Below, piece by piece: positions 1-9,425 of a DNA stretch of 64,000 bases. The position numbers and the translations under genes are program-made. The stretch covers positions 1,515,847 to 1,579,846 of the forward strand of contig NZ_CP041352.1 in assembly GCF_009746125.1 (NCBI RefSeq), given 5' to 3'. Each line of letters opens with the position of its first letter. The first letter of the stretch is position 1. The stretch comes from Casimicrobium huifangae (GTDB lineage Bacteria > Pseudomonadota > Gammaproteobacteria > Burkholderiales > Casimicrobiaceae). The notes under the pieces are model-generated. The model was given only the letters and a program-made list of their open reading frames with translations, had not been told where the DNA came from and made no database searches.

Positions 1-1578
1 GTAAGGCGCCGGCGGTTCAGCCGCTGCTCGCCGCGACCACTTGACGAAGCGCGCGGCTCGGTCCACCTCCAGCGCGGCGACGGCATCTCGCCGCAATGCG
101 TTGGCGGCAGAGGCGGGGACGAACCAGGGCTGCGACCACGCGATTTCCACTTCGGTGGCGCTGAAGATCGTGTTGCCCAGCTTGGCGAGGTTATCGCGCA
201 GACTTGCCTCGGCGCGGTCCGGGCTCTGTGCCGGGTCATGCGGCAAGGTGACGGTCGCCGTTCCACAGGCACCCGTTTCGTCGGTGACCTGCAACGCGAA
301 GCCGTCGGCGGTCTCGGTGAAGCGCAGGCTCACGTCGATGCGTCGCTCGGCGGACTTGCGCGTCAACGCCAGCTCCCAGGCGTGATCGCGATTGCGGCTC
401 AGCGCGACGCCGGGTTTCAGTCCCGCAGCCTCAAGCTCGCGAACTGGCTGATTGGGGGTGACTCGCCAGACTTCGCCCATCTGCCGCGCGACATTCACCT
501 GCGCGCCTTTCACCTCGCGCTTGTGCATCCAGGTGATGCCGTCGCCGTTGGCCAGCGTGTCATGTGCGTCCACCTCGAACCACTCCGCCGCCACCCGAGT
601 CACGGTGCCGAGCGGCAGCCCGACGTGAATGGGGGCATCGAAGGCGCCGATGTCCGTCTTGCGTCCGGTCGCAAAGTAGTCGGTGCTCTGGCGGTTGAAG
701 GTCTTGTCGGGATCAGGCGTGAAGGTGTAGCGGCAGCGACCATGTGAGGCCCGTGCAAGTTCGGGCCGTTCTTCCAGAATCTCGTCGAGCAGCTGGCGGT
801 AGTGGGCGGTGACGTTCTTCACGTAGCCCATGTCCTTGTAGCGGCCCTCGATCTTGAAGCTGCGGATGCCGGCGTCGATCAGCGCGCGCAGGTTGGCGCT
901 CTGGTTGTTGTCCTTCATCGACAGCAGATGCTTGTCGAAGGCGACGACACGGCCCTGTGCGTCTTCCAGCGTGTAGGGCCGGCGGCACTCCTGCGAGCAG
1001 CCACCACGATTGGCGCTGCGCCCGGTATGCGCCTCGCTGATGTAGCAATTGCCCGAGAACGCTACGCACAGCGCGCCGTGAATAAAGTATTCGAGCGGTA
1101 CATCCGGGTTGACAGCCGCGCGCATCTCGCGAATCTGCGGGATGGTGAGTTCACGCGCCAGCACCAGTTGCGAAAAGCCCACTTCACCGAGGAATTTCGC
1201 CTTTTCGACGGTGCGGATGTCACACTGCGTCGAGGCATGCAGCGCGATTGGCGGAATGTCGAGTTCGAGGATGCCCATGTCCTGCACGATCAGGGCATCG
1301 ACGCCGGCGTCGTAGAGCTGGTGAATGAGCTTGCGTGCGACCTCCAGCTCACTGTCGTGCAGGATGGTGTTGACGGTGGCGAAGATGCGTGCGCCGTAGC
1401 GATGCGCAAATTCAACCAGACCAGCAATGTCGGCTACCGTATTTTCCGCCTTGTTGCGGGCACCGAACGAAGGGCCACCGATGTACACCGCGTCGGCGCC
1501 GTGCAGCACCGCTTCGCGGCCGATATCGGCGTCACGGGCGGGGGAGAGCAGTTCGAGGTGGTGGGCAGGGAAACTCAT
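1..1578 (-). CDS. rlhA: U32-family 23S rRNA hydroxylase RlhA, 3' end outside window
   Basis: Peptidase-U32 (collagenase-like) family protein, closest in wording to RlhA/YdcP, which hydroxylates C2501 of 23S rRNA. Visible: N-terminal ELLSPARDADIGREAVLHGA and ADAVYIGGPSFGAR, then DALIVQDMGILELD, ALHASTQCDIRT, the FIHGALCVAFSGNCYIS segment and a cysteine pair in GGCSQECRRPY, followed by SFKIEGRYKDMGYV. The frame is open to base 1, giving 526 codons; E. coli RlhA has about 650, so roughly the C-terminal fifth is missing. The ATG at 1578 is chosen because the family begins within a few residues of the ELLSPA motif; no good Shine-Dalgarno precedes it. The tRNA hydroxylase TrhP is a paralogue, but the IGGPxFGAR and DIxPIALHASTQCD motifs favour RlhA. 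Confidence 0.85.
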   Translation of the reverse strand, partial: MSFPAHHLELLSPARDADIGREAVLHGADAVYIGGPSFGARNKAENTVADIAGLVEFAHRYGARIFATVNTILHDSELEVARKLIHQLYDAGVDALIVQDMGILELDIPPIALHASTQCDIRTVEKAKFLGEVGFSQLVLARELTIPQIREMRAAVNPDVPLEYFIHGALCVAFSGNCYISEAHTGRSANRGGCSQECRRPYTLEDAQGRVVAFDKHLLSMKDNNQSANLRALIDAGIRSFKIEGRYKDMGYVKNVTAHYRQLLDEILEERPELARASHGRCRYTFTPDPDKTFNRQSTDYFATGRKTDIGAFDAPIHVGLPLGTVTRVAAEWFEVDAHDTLANGDGITWMHKREVKGAQVNVARQMGEVWRVTPNQPVRELEAAGLKPGVALSRNRDHAWELALTRKSAERRIDVSLRFTETADGFALQVTDETGACGTATVTLPHDPAQSPDRAEASLRDNLAKLGNTIFSATEVEIAWSQPWFVPASAANALRRDAVAALEVDRAARFVKWSRRAAAEPPAPY

Positions 1579-1659
1579 GGCGGGCAGATACAGCGGTACA
1601 ACCGGGCTAAGCGCGTATTTTCTCGCAGATCGGGCACTGGCGCTGCCGGATGACCGGCT

Positions 1660-3528
1660 CTAGCCGGCTTTGCGCCGATTGGCGATGTAGTCGTCGACCA
1701 CGCGCTCCAGCACCGCGAGGGGCAGGGCACCGTTGAGCAGCACCTGATCGTGAAATTCACGGATGTCGAAGCGGCTGCCGAGCGCGCTGCGCGCCCGCTC
1801 GCGCAGTTCGAGGATCTTCAGCATGCCCACCTTGTAGGCCAGCGCCTGACCGGGGTCGACGATATAGCGCTCGATTTCGGTCACCGTCTCGGCTTCGCCC
1901 ATGCCGGTCTCGCGCATCATGTAGGCGATCGCCTGCTCGCGCGTCCAGCGTTCGCTGTGCAGGCCGGTATCGACGACCAGGCGCACGCAGCGCAGCATCT
2001 CGTCGCGCAGGCGACCGAGATTGTTGAGCGGATCCTTCTGGTAGCCCATCTCCCAGGCCAGATGCTCCGCGTAAAGCGCCCAGCCCTCGTCGTAGGCGGT
2101 GAATGGCAGAAGGGAGCGGAAGATCGGCAATCCAGTGAGCTCTTGCGCGATGGCCGTCTGCAGATGGTGGCCGGGCACCGCTTCGTGATACGCCAGCGTG
2201 CGCATCACGTAGCGCGGTGTTTCGGCGACGTCGCGCAGATTGGCGTAGAACGTGCCCGGTGCAGAACCATCCATCGGCGGCGAACTGTAGTACGCTCCCG
2301 GCGTGCCTGCCTCGGTGAATTCCGGCATGCGCTTGACTTCGACACGGGCGTGGGGTTTGGTCTTGAAGCTGCCATCGAGCCCCGCGGTGATTTCGTCGAT
2401 GATCGCCTGATAATCCTTGAGAATTTGTGCGCGACCTTCGGCACTGTCGGCATAGCGCTGCGACGGGGACTTCGCGAGCGCCGCGATGCGCTCGGCACGT
2501 GTGGCCTGGGCATAGCCCGCTTGTGCCAGTATCGCGTCCATCTCGGTGCCGACGCGTGCCACCTCCTTCAGACCCAGCGCATGAATCTGCTGCGCCGTCA
2601 TCGTGGTCGTCGTGTTGCTCTCGATTCGGTACTGGTAGTACGCCGCGCCGTCTGGCAGCACCCACGCGCCATCGTTGTGGAGCGGTTTGCCACGTAGCGT
2701 TTCAAAGTAGGCTGCAAGACTCGCGTATGCAGGCACCACATTGGCCGCCACGGCTGCCTCGGCGCGCGCGAGCAGGGCAGCGCGTTGCGTTGCATCGACG
2801 CGATCAGCCGGCATCTTGCCGAGCTTGTCGCGCAAACTGGAGACCAGCAGATTGTTGCTCGCGCCAGCGGCGGTGAAATCGCGGATCTGGTCCAATGCCT
2901 TGGCGACGGCGAACTTCGGCGGCAGGATGCCCTTGGACTCGCGAATTTTCAGGTCGGCGATGACCTCGGCAAAGCGGCGCGGGAATTCATTGAGCCGTGC
3001 AATGTAGTGCTCGGCGTCGGTGGCGTCGTTGATCTGCTGCTGCTGCGTCATCAGGTTGGGCAACGAAGTGTGTACCCCGACCATCTGGTTGACCGGCCAC
3101 CCGTGATGGCGCCAGCGCTCTGCGCGCACCCTGTCGTCAACGTAGTAGGCAAAGATGTCGTAGGAGAGCCGGTCCTGCCCGGTGAAGGCGCTGTGGTCAT
3201 AGCGGCGCAACGTCGCCTGGGTATCACGCAACCAGGCGAAAGTCTGGTCCTCGTGGGCTTGCGAGGCGTCAGCCAGCTTTGCGTTGTGACCACGGATTCC
3301 GAGCGGCTCGAAAATGCGCAGCGCGGTGAGGAACTCCGGGTTGTCCAGCGCGAACTGCACAAAAACCCGTGTGTAGAACCAGTTGACCGACAGCGGCCTG
3401 GCGAACCAGGTGTGAAGGCCGAGTGCGACCGCTCCAGTGGTCACGACCCCGACGACAATCGAAATCCGCTTCAGCCAGAGCCACGAGGTTGAACGGCCGC
3501 CTTGCTTTTGTACTTCGTCTTTCTGCAT
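1660..3528 (-). CDS. DUF885 family protein, predicted membrane-anchored metallopeptidase
   Basis: About 622 residues from the ATG at 3528. An upstream in-frame ATG at 3603 would add 25 residues that look non-coding, so the start is uncertain. A basic N-terminus is followed by one hydrophobic segment (SIVVGVVTTGAVALGLH), which suggests a membrane anchor or uncleaved signal. The rest is a DUF885 domain, with the family's HEAVPGHHLQ motif (HExxGHH-like, predicted metal site) and the downstream EGWALYAEHLAWEMG motif carrying the third ligand candidate. Some relatives are called dipeptidyl or oligopeptidases, but substrates are poorly known. It stands 81 bp from rlhA on the same strand. Confident on family, not on function. 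Confidence 0.85.
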   Translation of the reverse strand: MQKDEVQKQGGRSTSWLWLKRISIVVGVVTTGAVALGLHTWFARPLSVNWFYTRVFVQFALDNPEFLTALRIFEPLGIRGHNAKLADASQAHEDQTFAWLRDTQATLRRYDHSAFTGQDRLSYDIFAYYVDDRVRAERWRHHGWPVNQMVGVHTSLPNLMTQQQQINDATDAEHYIARLNEFPRRFAEVIADLKIRESKGILPPKFAVAKALDQIRDFTAAGASNNLLVSSLRDKLGKMPADRVDATQRAALLARAEAAVAANVVPAYASLAAYFETLRGKPLHNDGAWVLPDGAAYYQYRIESNTTTTMTAQQIHALGLKEVARVGTEMDAILAQAGYAQATRAERIAALAKSPSQRYADSAEGRAQILKDYQAIIDEITAGLDGSFKTKPHARVEVKRMPEFTEAGTPGAYYSSPPMDGSAPGTFYANLRDVAETPRYVMRTLAYHEAVPGHHLQTAIAQELTGLPIFRSLLPFTAYDEGWALYAEHLAWEMGYQKDPLNNLGRLRDEMLRCVRLVVDTGLHSERWTREQAIAYMMRETGMGEAETVTEIERYIVDPGQALAYKVGMLKILELRERARSALGSRFDIREFHDQVLLNGALPLAVLERVVDDYIANRRKAG

Positions 3529-3674
3529 GCCTGTCTGGAGCTTGTTGGTGATGGAGCCGGGCGGCCGACTCGCCAGTGGAGTCGTTGTTTCTACGCCACC
3601 CATCCCGTTTTACTTGTGGACGCGTTTTTCTTTTGGGGCAGTGTCGGCAAAGCGCACGGCAATCGTTGGCAATA

Positions 3675-3792
3675 CAGCTTTACGTGGAAAGTCTTATCCA
3701 ATAAGGGCGAATAGGGCTATTGAGCAAAAAGTCGACTTGCATCGATATATCCACTCACGCCGAATTGAAATGCGATTCTTGCTGAAAAGCTG
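3675..3792 (+). repeat. 118-bp palindromic intergenic element, copy 1
   Basis: Copy 1 of a family seen five times in this window. It starts CAGCTTT (3675-3681) and ends AAAGCTG (3786-3792). AAGTCGACTT sits exactly at its centre (element positions 55-64), and CTTATCCAATAAGGGC lies at element positions 19-34. It fills the gap between the DUF885 gene and the lipoprotein gene and overlaps no coding region. The other copies are at 28660, 37012, 44723 and 61887. Confidence 0.75.
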
Positions 3793-3819
3793 ATCCGCCA
3801 GCGCGGCTGCTGCTTCCAG

Positions 3820-4344
3820 TCAGCACGGCCGCATGATTCGCACACCCTTGTCTTCCTCCCGGCTGCCGGTGCTGCTGACGCGGCCGTCGTTGCCATAGCC
3901 AACGTAGAAGCAGGTTGGAAAGGTGCCGTCCATGAAGCGGTAAACGTGTACCAGTTCCTCGGGCCGGAACGGATAGCGCAGCGACCAGTACGATGGTCCG
4001 ATCAGTGCTTCCACTTCGTCCTGCGTCTGACCGATGACCACTTGGGCAACCCGCTGCGGTGTCAGCCCCTGAACGTTGCTGACCAGCTTGCCAGTCTCGT
4101 CAAAGCTCAGGATTTGCACCGTGCGGCCTTCCGGTGCACTGCTGTACGCCCAGCGCTCGCCGCCACCAGACCCGGCGGGCAGCCGCACTTGCGTCGTCGG
4201 CGCTCCCCATGCGGCGCGCACGTCCGCCGTGCTTGCACCGGGCTCCAGTGGTCGCAGCGACATGCAGCCGGCGACCAGCGCCATGGTGACCAGGGCGGCC
4301 AGGCTGCTGGATCGCAAGAATTGAGTCGCCGTCGAATGCGCCAT
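3820..4344 (-). CDS. small outer-membrane-type lipoprotein (BamE/SmpA-like)
   Basis: 174 residues. The N-terminus has a basic stretch, a hydrophobic core (SLAALVTMALVAGC) and a lipobox VAGC, so it should be lipidated and placed in the envelope. Two short repeats resemble the BamE/SmpA fold: one around STADVRAAWGAPTTQVRLPA, the other around VVIGQTQDEVEALIGPSYW. This pattern of a turn followed by a GxP loop is typical of small SmpA/OmlA-like lipoproteins. Start 4344 is preferred over the ATG at 4383 because AGGAG lies 7 bases upstream and the signal peptide then has normal length. It is too divergent to be called BamE itself. It is divergent from the diguanylate cyclase gene. Confidence 0.7.
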   Translation of the reverse strand: MAHSTATQFLRSSSLAALVTMALVAGCMSLRPLEPGASTADVRAAWGAPTTQVRLPAGSGGGERWAYSSAPEGRTVQILSFDETGKLVSNVQGLTPQRVAQVVIGQTQDEVEALIGPSYWSLRYPFRPEELVHVYRFMDGTFPTCFYVGYGNDGRVSSTGSREEDKGVRIMRPC

Positions 4345-4474
4345 GATGCTGCTCCTGAATCGATGCCGCGATGTTACGTGCACTGCGTTGCATTCCCGCT
4401 GCCAACGAGCTCGACGCGATGCCGGCCGCCGCTGTGCAGCCCCTCGGGACGCGGGCTTCGTCTACGCTTGCAAC

Positions 4475-6085
4475 ATGGTTGCTTCTCCTGTTTCCTCCGC
4501 CGCTGCGGCCTCGGAGCATACGTCGCGTGCCCTCGCCATTGGCGTAATGCTTGAGACTGGGCGGTTGCAGGACGCGTTGCGCGATGCGGAAGAGGCGCTG
4601 CGAGGCTGTGATGACGAGGAACGCCCGATCCTGCTGTGCATGAAGTGCAACGCGCTGGTGACCCTAGGGCAGCCACTCGATGCGCTGCGGGTAGCAACGG
4701 CAGCACGCGAATTGGCGCTGCCGATGGGCAGGCCGCTGCTCGTTGCCGAGGCCAATCTGGCGCTGTCATTTGCACTGCAGGCGCTGGAGGAGCACGACCG
4801 CGCCATCGATCTCGCGGCAGAGTGTGAAGACATCGCGACCACTCATCAGGATCAGGAATTGCTGGCACGGTCATCGCGGACGCTCGCGATTTCCTACTCC
4901 ATCCTCGGCCGCCATCAACAGGCAATCCCGATTCTTGAGCGGGTGGTGCAGCAACTCGAACAGCATGCGCGGACCCCGGAGCGCCTGTTCCACGCCCGCT
5001 ACTCGCTGATCAACGCCCGCTCCCGGCTGAGCAGCACCGATCGCCGGCCGGAGACCGAAAAGCTCGACACCTATCGCGGACTGCTCGCCGACTGGCTCGC
5101 CTTTGTCGAGGACGTTGAAGCGCGCAACCTGCTGCGACTGCGGGCGATGGCACTAGGCAACGCCGGCATTGCCGCCCGCCTTGCCGGAGATAACGAACTG
5201 GCCCTGCAAATCCTCGCGAGGGCGCGCGATGAGGAATACCGCCTCGGTCTGCGCGGCCACGGCGCGGTGTCGGAGAGCCATCTCGGCGCCGCTTATCAGG
5301 CGCTCGGTCGTCCGCAGGAGGCGATTGCGGCGTTTCGCAGTGCCATCGACAAGCTGAAGGAGGGCAATCCACGCGATCTCGCCGGTGCGTGCGAGGAGCT
5401 GGCTGCCGCCTACGAGTCAGTCGGCGACACCGCCGCCGCGCTCGATGCACTGAAGCAGACACGGGCTGCAGAACGTCGCCTGCGTGATGATGCGGCGCAT
5501 TCCGCTGCGGGGCGGCAGGAACGGCGCGACGAAGTGAACCGGCTGGCGGAACAGTGGACACGACTGGCCAGTGAAGACGGGCTCACGGCACTGGCCAACC
5601 GTCGGGCGTTTGACCGCAAGCTGGCAGCGCTTGCAGAGGCTGCGAAAACCGGCCATCCGTTTGCCGTGGTGCTGTTCGATCTCGATCACTTCAAGCAGAT
5701 CAACGACACGCATGGCCATGCCATCGGGGACGCCGTGCTGAAGCGCTTCGCCGCCATTCTTCGCAGCGAACGCCGCACCGACGATCTGGCGGCCCGTATT
5801 GGCGGTGAAGAGTTCGCGCTGTTGCTGGTAGCCGCATCGGTGGAACAGGCACGGGCGGTCGCCGTCAAAGTGCAGAAGGACCTCGATCGCGTGCCGTGGC
5901 CGCAGATTGCCGAGCGCCTGGTGGTGACCGTAAGCGCAGGAATCGCCTGCAGCGCCGAAGCGCTCGTCGGGGCTTCCAGTCAAACGAACGCAGGCGATTG
6001 CGCCGATGCCTTGTTAGCCGCCGCTGATCGCCGGCTGTATGCGGCCAAGGCAGCAGGGCGCAATCGGGTGGTGATGTCGGATTGA
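4475..6085 (+). CDS. diguanylate cyclase with N-terminal TPR-like repeats
   Basis: 536 residues, no membrane segment. Residues about 15-330 are alpha-helical repeats of TPR type (alanine/leucine-rich pairs such as EAIAAFRSAIDKLKEG), then a short coiled linker, then a GGDEF domain from about residue 365. The active-site loop is GGEEF at residues 443-447. The inhibitory site RxxD is present as RTDD at the standard spacing before it, and DLDHFKQINDTHGHAIGD is intact. The enzyme should therefore make cyclic di-GMP and be product-inhibited. The ATG at 4475 is chosen because the upstream ATG at 4343 would overlap the divergent lipoprotein start. The TPR part presumably senses a protein partner; which one cannot be seen. 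Confidence 0.88.
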   Translation: MVASPVSSAAAASEHTSRALAIGVMLETGRLQDALRDAEEALRGCDDEERPILLCMKCNALVTLGQPLDALRVATAARELALPMGRPLLVAEANLALSFALQALEEHDRAIDLAAECEDIATTHQDQELLARSSRTLAISYSILGRHQQAIPILERVVQQLEQHARTPERLFHARYSLINARSRLSSTDRRPETEKLDTYRGLLADWLAFVEDVEARNLLRLRAMALGNAGIAARLAGDNELALQILARARDEEYRLGLRGHGAVSESHLGAAYQALGRPQEAIAAFRSAIDKLKEGNPRDLAGACEELAAAYESVGDTAAALDALKQTRAAERRLRDDAAHSAAGRQERRDEVNRLAEQWTRLASEDGLTALANRRAFDRKLAALAEAAKTGHPFAVVLFDLDHFKQINDTHGHAIGDAVLKRFAAILRSERRTDDLAARIGGEEFALLLVAASVEQARAVAVKVQKDLDRVPWPQIAERLVVTVSAGIACSAEALVGASSQTNAGDCADALLAAADRRLYAAKAAGRNRVVMSD

Positions 6086-6185
6086 CACCGTGCGCGACGC
6101 CGACATTTCCGCATGCACGCGAATGCGCTACGCTTCGCGCCGGCCATGCGCGGTCGATCCGGGCGGCGCAACAACGGAGAACTGG

Positions 6186-6797
6186 ATGCAAAAATTTTTA
6201 TATCTGATTTGTGTCGCCCTCGTGGCGTTGCTGCAAATCGCCTTGCTGCCATCCGCCAGCGCCACTGAGCGCGCCATCGACAAGGAGATTGTGGTGCCCG
6301 CCAACGTCGATGCAGCGTGGATGGCGTGGACAACGCGCGAGGGGATCATCAGCTTCTTTGCTCCCGACGCGGTCGTTGACCCGCGCGTTGGCGGCGCCTT
6401 TCAGATCCACATCAACCCGCTCGCCGAACCAGGCATGAAGGGCGCCGACGATATGCGCTTTCTGGCGTTGCAACCGAGGAAGATGCTCTCGTTCGACTGG
6501 AACGCTCCGCCCAGCCTGCCGGAGGCACGTCAGCAGCGGACCTTTGTCGTCGTGCGGCTGACCCCGGTCGATGACAAGTCCACCCGGGTGTCGATTCATC
6601 ACACGGGCTGGGGCGATGGCGGCGAGTGGGACAAGGCCTATGCGTATTTCGACCGTGCGTGGGGCAACGTACTCATCAATCTGCGCAAGCGATTCGAGAC
6701 CGGACCGATGGACTGGACTGACTGGCTGGCGCAGTTGAAGAAAATGCGTGACGACGCAGCAAAGAACCGCGAAGACGCTGCCGCGACAAGAAAGTAG
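6186..6797 (+). CDS. exported SRPBCC (AHSA1-like) domain protein
   Basis: 203 residues. A signal peptide (KFLYLICVALVALLQIALLP ending near SASA) is followed by a START/SRPBCC fold: EIVVPANVDAAWMAWTTREG, VGGAFQIHI, MLSFDWNAPP, and VRLTPVDDKSTRVSIHHTGWG with GGEWDKAYAYFDRAWGNVL. This is the AHSA1 / polyketide-cyclase-like family, which binds hydrophobic ligands; most members are cytosolic, so export is a little unusual. The ATG at 6186 has GGAG about 8 bases upstream. It lies about 100 bp behind the cyclase gene. Ligand unknown. Confidence 0.8.
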   Translation: MQKFLYLICVALVALLQIALLPSASATERAIDKEIVVPANVDAAWMAWTTREGIISFFAPDAVVDPRVGGAFQIHINPLAEPGMKGADDMRFLALQPRKMLSFDWNAPPSLPEARQQRTFVVVRLTPVDDKSTRVSIHHTGWGDGGEWDKAYAYFDRAWGNVLINLRKRFETGPMDWTDWLAQLKKMRDDAAKNREDAAATRK

Positions 6798-6812
6798 ACG
6801 CCACCAGCGTCT

Positions 6813-7616
6813 TCATGGGAACGTGACGGCAATTGTGCCTAGCGCCCCGAAGTCCATCGTCAGTGCGTCACCGGGCGCGCAGGGCACCGGCACCACGCAG
6901 GTGCCGGTAGTGATGAAGTCACCGGCCTGCAAGCCATTGCCATAGGTGCAAAGCTCATTGGCCAGCCAGGTAAGGGCGATGCGCGGATCGCCGAACACGT
7001 TGGCGCCGATGCCTTCGGCAACGGTCCGTCCGGCGTTGCTGGCGGTCACGCGGTGCGCCGCGAGGTCGATGCTGCGCCAATCAATGGTCACGGCGCTGCC
7101 GACGACCCACCAGGATGCGCAGGCGAGGTCGGCAATCAGTGTTGGCGCACCGACTTTGACGAAGTCGTTGAACCGGGTGTCTGGCACCTCGATCGCGAGA
7201 TGCAGGCTGTCAACGGCCGCCATGACCTCGTCCACGACATACTGCTGCCCGTTTGCTTGCGGGGGCAACGTGCGAGCCATGCGAAACGCGAACTCGGCCT
7301 CGGCAACCCGCAGCAGATTGCCACGCAGGTCAATTGAATTGGCGGCTTCGCTGCCCGCCGCAAATATGCGATTGACCAGCAGGCGACCGGCCAGTGGACC
7401 GTCGACGTTGATGTGCTTCTGCCCGGCCATACTGGTCGCCGCGATCTTCCAGCCGACAGGCCGTTGCCCGAGCTGGCGCACGACTTCAGCCTGTACTGCA
7501 TAGCCCTCGGCGCGTGAGGCCGGACGGCATGCGGCCGGCAATTCGTCCCGGCGCGAGCCGCTGGCGAAATGTGCGGCGATCAGTTCGGCGGCTTCATTTA
7601 TGGCTTGAGGCTGCAT
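6813..7616 (-). CDS. 2-keto-4-pentenoate hydratase (FAH superfamily, MhpD-like)
   Basis: 267 residues, matching the usual length of MhpD/DmpE-type hydratases, which add water to 2-hydroxypenta-2,4-dienoate in aromatic meta-cleavage. Seen: VGWKIAATSMAGQKHINVDG near residue 55, AEAEFAFRMARTLPP (acidic metal-binding pair), EVMAAVDSLHLAIEVPDTRF, and the C-terminal LTWLANELCTYGNGLQAGDF, PGDALTMDFGALG. The ATG at 7616 is chosen because the coding signal upstream of it disappears. No other meta-cleavage genes are adjacent, so the physiological substrate is unclear. The gene converges with 6186-6797, with a 15-bp gap. Confidence 0.85.
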   Translation of the reverse strand: MQPQAINEAAELIAAHFASGSRRDELPAACRPASRAEGYAVQAEVVRQLGQRPVGWKIAATSMAGQKHINVDGPLAGRLLVNRIFAAGSEAANSIDLRGNLLRVAEAEFAFRMARTLPPQANGQQYVVDEVMAAVDSLHLAIEVPDTRFNDFVKVGAPTLIADLACASWWVVGSAVTIDWRSIDLAAHRVTASNAGRTVAEGIGANVFGDPRIALTWLANELCTYGNGLQAGDFITTGTCVVPVPCAPGDALTMDFGALGTIAVTFP

Positions 7617-7796
7617 ATTTCGCGTTCTGAATGGTGATGAAGCGATGCTAGCCGCTGTCCTACCCGCTACCGGCCTCCGCGTTTCTGCGACTGGTCGCGT
7701 CAGTGCCTGCAACCTGGTGGTGGTGCGACACAATCCGTCGCGGCGGTCGGCGACTCGTGACGACCATTGGTGCACAAGCATGCGAGGTCAGTCCGA

Positions 7797-8378
7797 ATGA
7801 ACGAACAGCAGGCGAAGCGAATTCGCATCTACCTTACCGTGGCAGTCCTTCTGGCCGAGATCGGCCACCTTGCGTGGGAGCACTTTCACGGCGGTATCGC
7901 CAGCCATCACTTCCTCAATCGCGCCGATATGCCCGCGGTCTCCAATGGATGGGGACTGCTGCTGTTGCCCGCAATCAGCTGGTTTCTGGGCGGCATCGCC
8001 TTGCGACGATCCATAGCGACTGCTGCTGCAGCAACGATCAACGCGCCGGGTGGCCAGGCTGAAGCCGCAGGACTGGCACGCGGCGTGTTCGTCGGATTTT
8101 TCGCGGAACTGCTGTTCGGTGCGTCGCTTGCTGCGACGTTCTCGCTGGGCTACCAGGATGTGACCTCCATTTTGTTCTTCGGCATGCTGCTGCTGGCACT
8201 GGTGTTTCGTGTCTATCGTGCCGAGTGCGTGCTGGGTTTCGTGCTTGGCATGACGTTCACTTTCGGCGCCATCCTTCCGGCGCTGGTCGCGTCTGTGACT
8301 GCGGTCATTTCGGCGGTCGCGCACCGGGTGCTCTATCCGCTGGCAAGGCGGGTCTGGATGGCACTCGGGCTAGGCTAG
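7797..8378 (+). CDS. multi-pass membrane protein of unknown function
   Basis: 193 residues, not recognised. Hydrophobic segments: RIYLTVAVLLAEIGHLAWEH, WGLLLLPAISWFLGGIAL, VFVGFFAELLFGASLAATFS, SILFFGMLLLALVFRV, and a long C-terminal pair through VLGFVLGMTFTFGAILP. That makes five to six membrane helices with short loops and a basic C-terminus. The ATG at 7797 precedes a normal N-terminus (MNEQQAKRIR). It is divergent from the hydratase gene and 96 bp ahead of the SGNH lipoprotein gene. No catalytic motif is visible. Confidence 0.7.
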   Translation: MNEQQAKRIRIYLTVAVLLAEIGHLAWEHFHGGIASHHFLNRADMPAVSNGWGLLLLPAISWFLGGIALRRSIATAAAATINAPGGQAEAAGLARGVFVGFFAELLFGASLAATFSLGYQDVTSILFFGMLLLALVFRVYRAECVLGFVLGMTFTFGAILPALVASVTAVISAVAHRVLYPLARRVWMALGLG

Positions 8379-8474
8379 TTGCGCAGATTCGACGCCGCTG
8401 CCGGAACAAAATCGGCCAAGTTGCGCTGCGATGCTCTAAAACCCTTGCATTGACATCTGGCAGGGGAGCAAACC

Positions 8475-9317
8475 ATGCAAGCCATCACGACCATCAGCTT
8501 CAGAACTTTCAGCGCGTTGCTGCTTGCCGGCGCCGCGCTTCTGCTCGGCGCCTGCGCTTCGACCCAGTCCGTTACGCCCACTGGCGCCACCGCGAGCGGG
8601 CCGGAGCAGACCAAGGCCGTACTCTGGGTCGGCAACAGCTTCTTCTACTACAACAACAGCATGCACGGCCATGTCGGGCAGTTGATTCAGGGCGCGACGA
8701 CCGGCGACAAGTCCGGCCATCGTGCGGTGTCCGCAACCATCAGCGGCTCCGGCATCAACTGGCACGATCTCGAATCGCACTTCAAGCCGGGCGGCGTGGG
8801 TTCCTATTCGTTCGACCGCAACAACAATGTCGTCTTCAACACCTTCACCAAGCCGTTCGACGTGGTGTTGATGATGGATTGCAGCCAGTGCCCGATCCAC
8901 CCGCAGTTGCAGAAGTTCTTTTATGACTATGCGCAGAAGAACAGCGAAATTGCCCGCAAGAATGGGGCACGCCCGGCGTTCTTCATGTCCTGGGCCTATC
9001 AGGACAAACCGGAGATGACGGAACAGCTCGCCGCGGAGTACACCAAGGCCGGGCGCCTGCACAACGCGCTCGTGGTGCCCGCAGGCCTCGCGTTTGCGGC
9101 GTCCGTCAAGGCGCGGCCCGATCTGAACCTCTACGTCGCAGACAAGCGGCACCCGAGTCTCGCGGGCACCTATCTCGCCGCCTGCACAGTGCTCGCTTCG
9201 CTTTACAAAACCAACCCGGAAGGCAACAGCTACACCGCCGGGCTCGATGTGGCGACGGCGAAATTCCTGCAGTCAGTCGCGTGGACGACGGTGCAGGAGT
9301 ACAACGCGAAGAAGTAG
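8475..9317 (+). CDS. SGNH-hydrolase-like lipoprotein
   Basis: 280 residues. Signal peptide with lipobox LGAC (TFSALLLAGAALLLGAC), so it is a predicted lipoprotein. The mature part starts with VLWVGNSFFYYNNSM, which matches the GNS block of SGNH (DUF4886-like) hydrolases carrying the nucleophile Ser. Near the C-terminus ADKRHPSLAGTYLAACT supplies the Asp-x-x-His pair. The middle has FDVVLMMDCSQCPIH. Family members are esterases or acetylhydrolases of carbohydrates, but the substrate here is open. A start at 8475 fits the signal peptide. It is followed by about 100 bp with nothing recognisable before ddl. Confidence 0.75.
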   Translation: MQAITTISFRTFSALLLAGAALLLGACASTQSVTPTGATASGPEQTKAVLWVGNSFFYYNNSMHGHVGQLIQGATTGDKSGHRAVSATISGSGINWHDLESHFKPGGVGSYSFDRNNNVVFNTFTKPFDVVLMMDCSQCPIHPQLQKFFYDYAQKNSEIARKNGARPAFFMSWAYQDKPEMTEQLAAEYTKAGRLHNALVVPAGLAFAASVKARPDLNLYVADKRHPSLAGTYLAACTVLASLYKTNPEGNSYTAGLDVATAKFLQSVAWTTVQEYNAKK

Positions 9318-9425
9318 GCGGCAGACTCGCTTTCACGCCAGGCGCGTGAACGCCAGTTTCAACTTCCTCAGGGCTTCGTGGGCCTGGTTCCCGACGTCGC
9401 TCGGACGCGGGATTCTTGCGCCGTC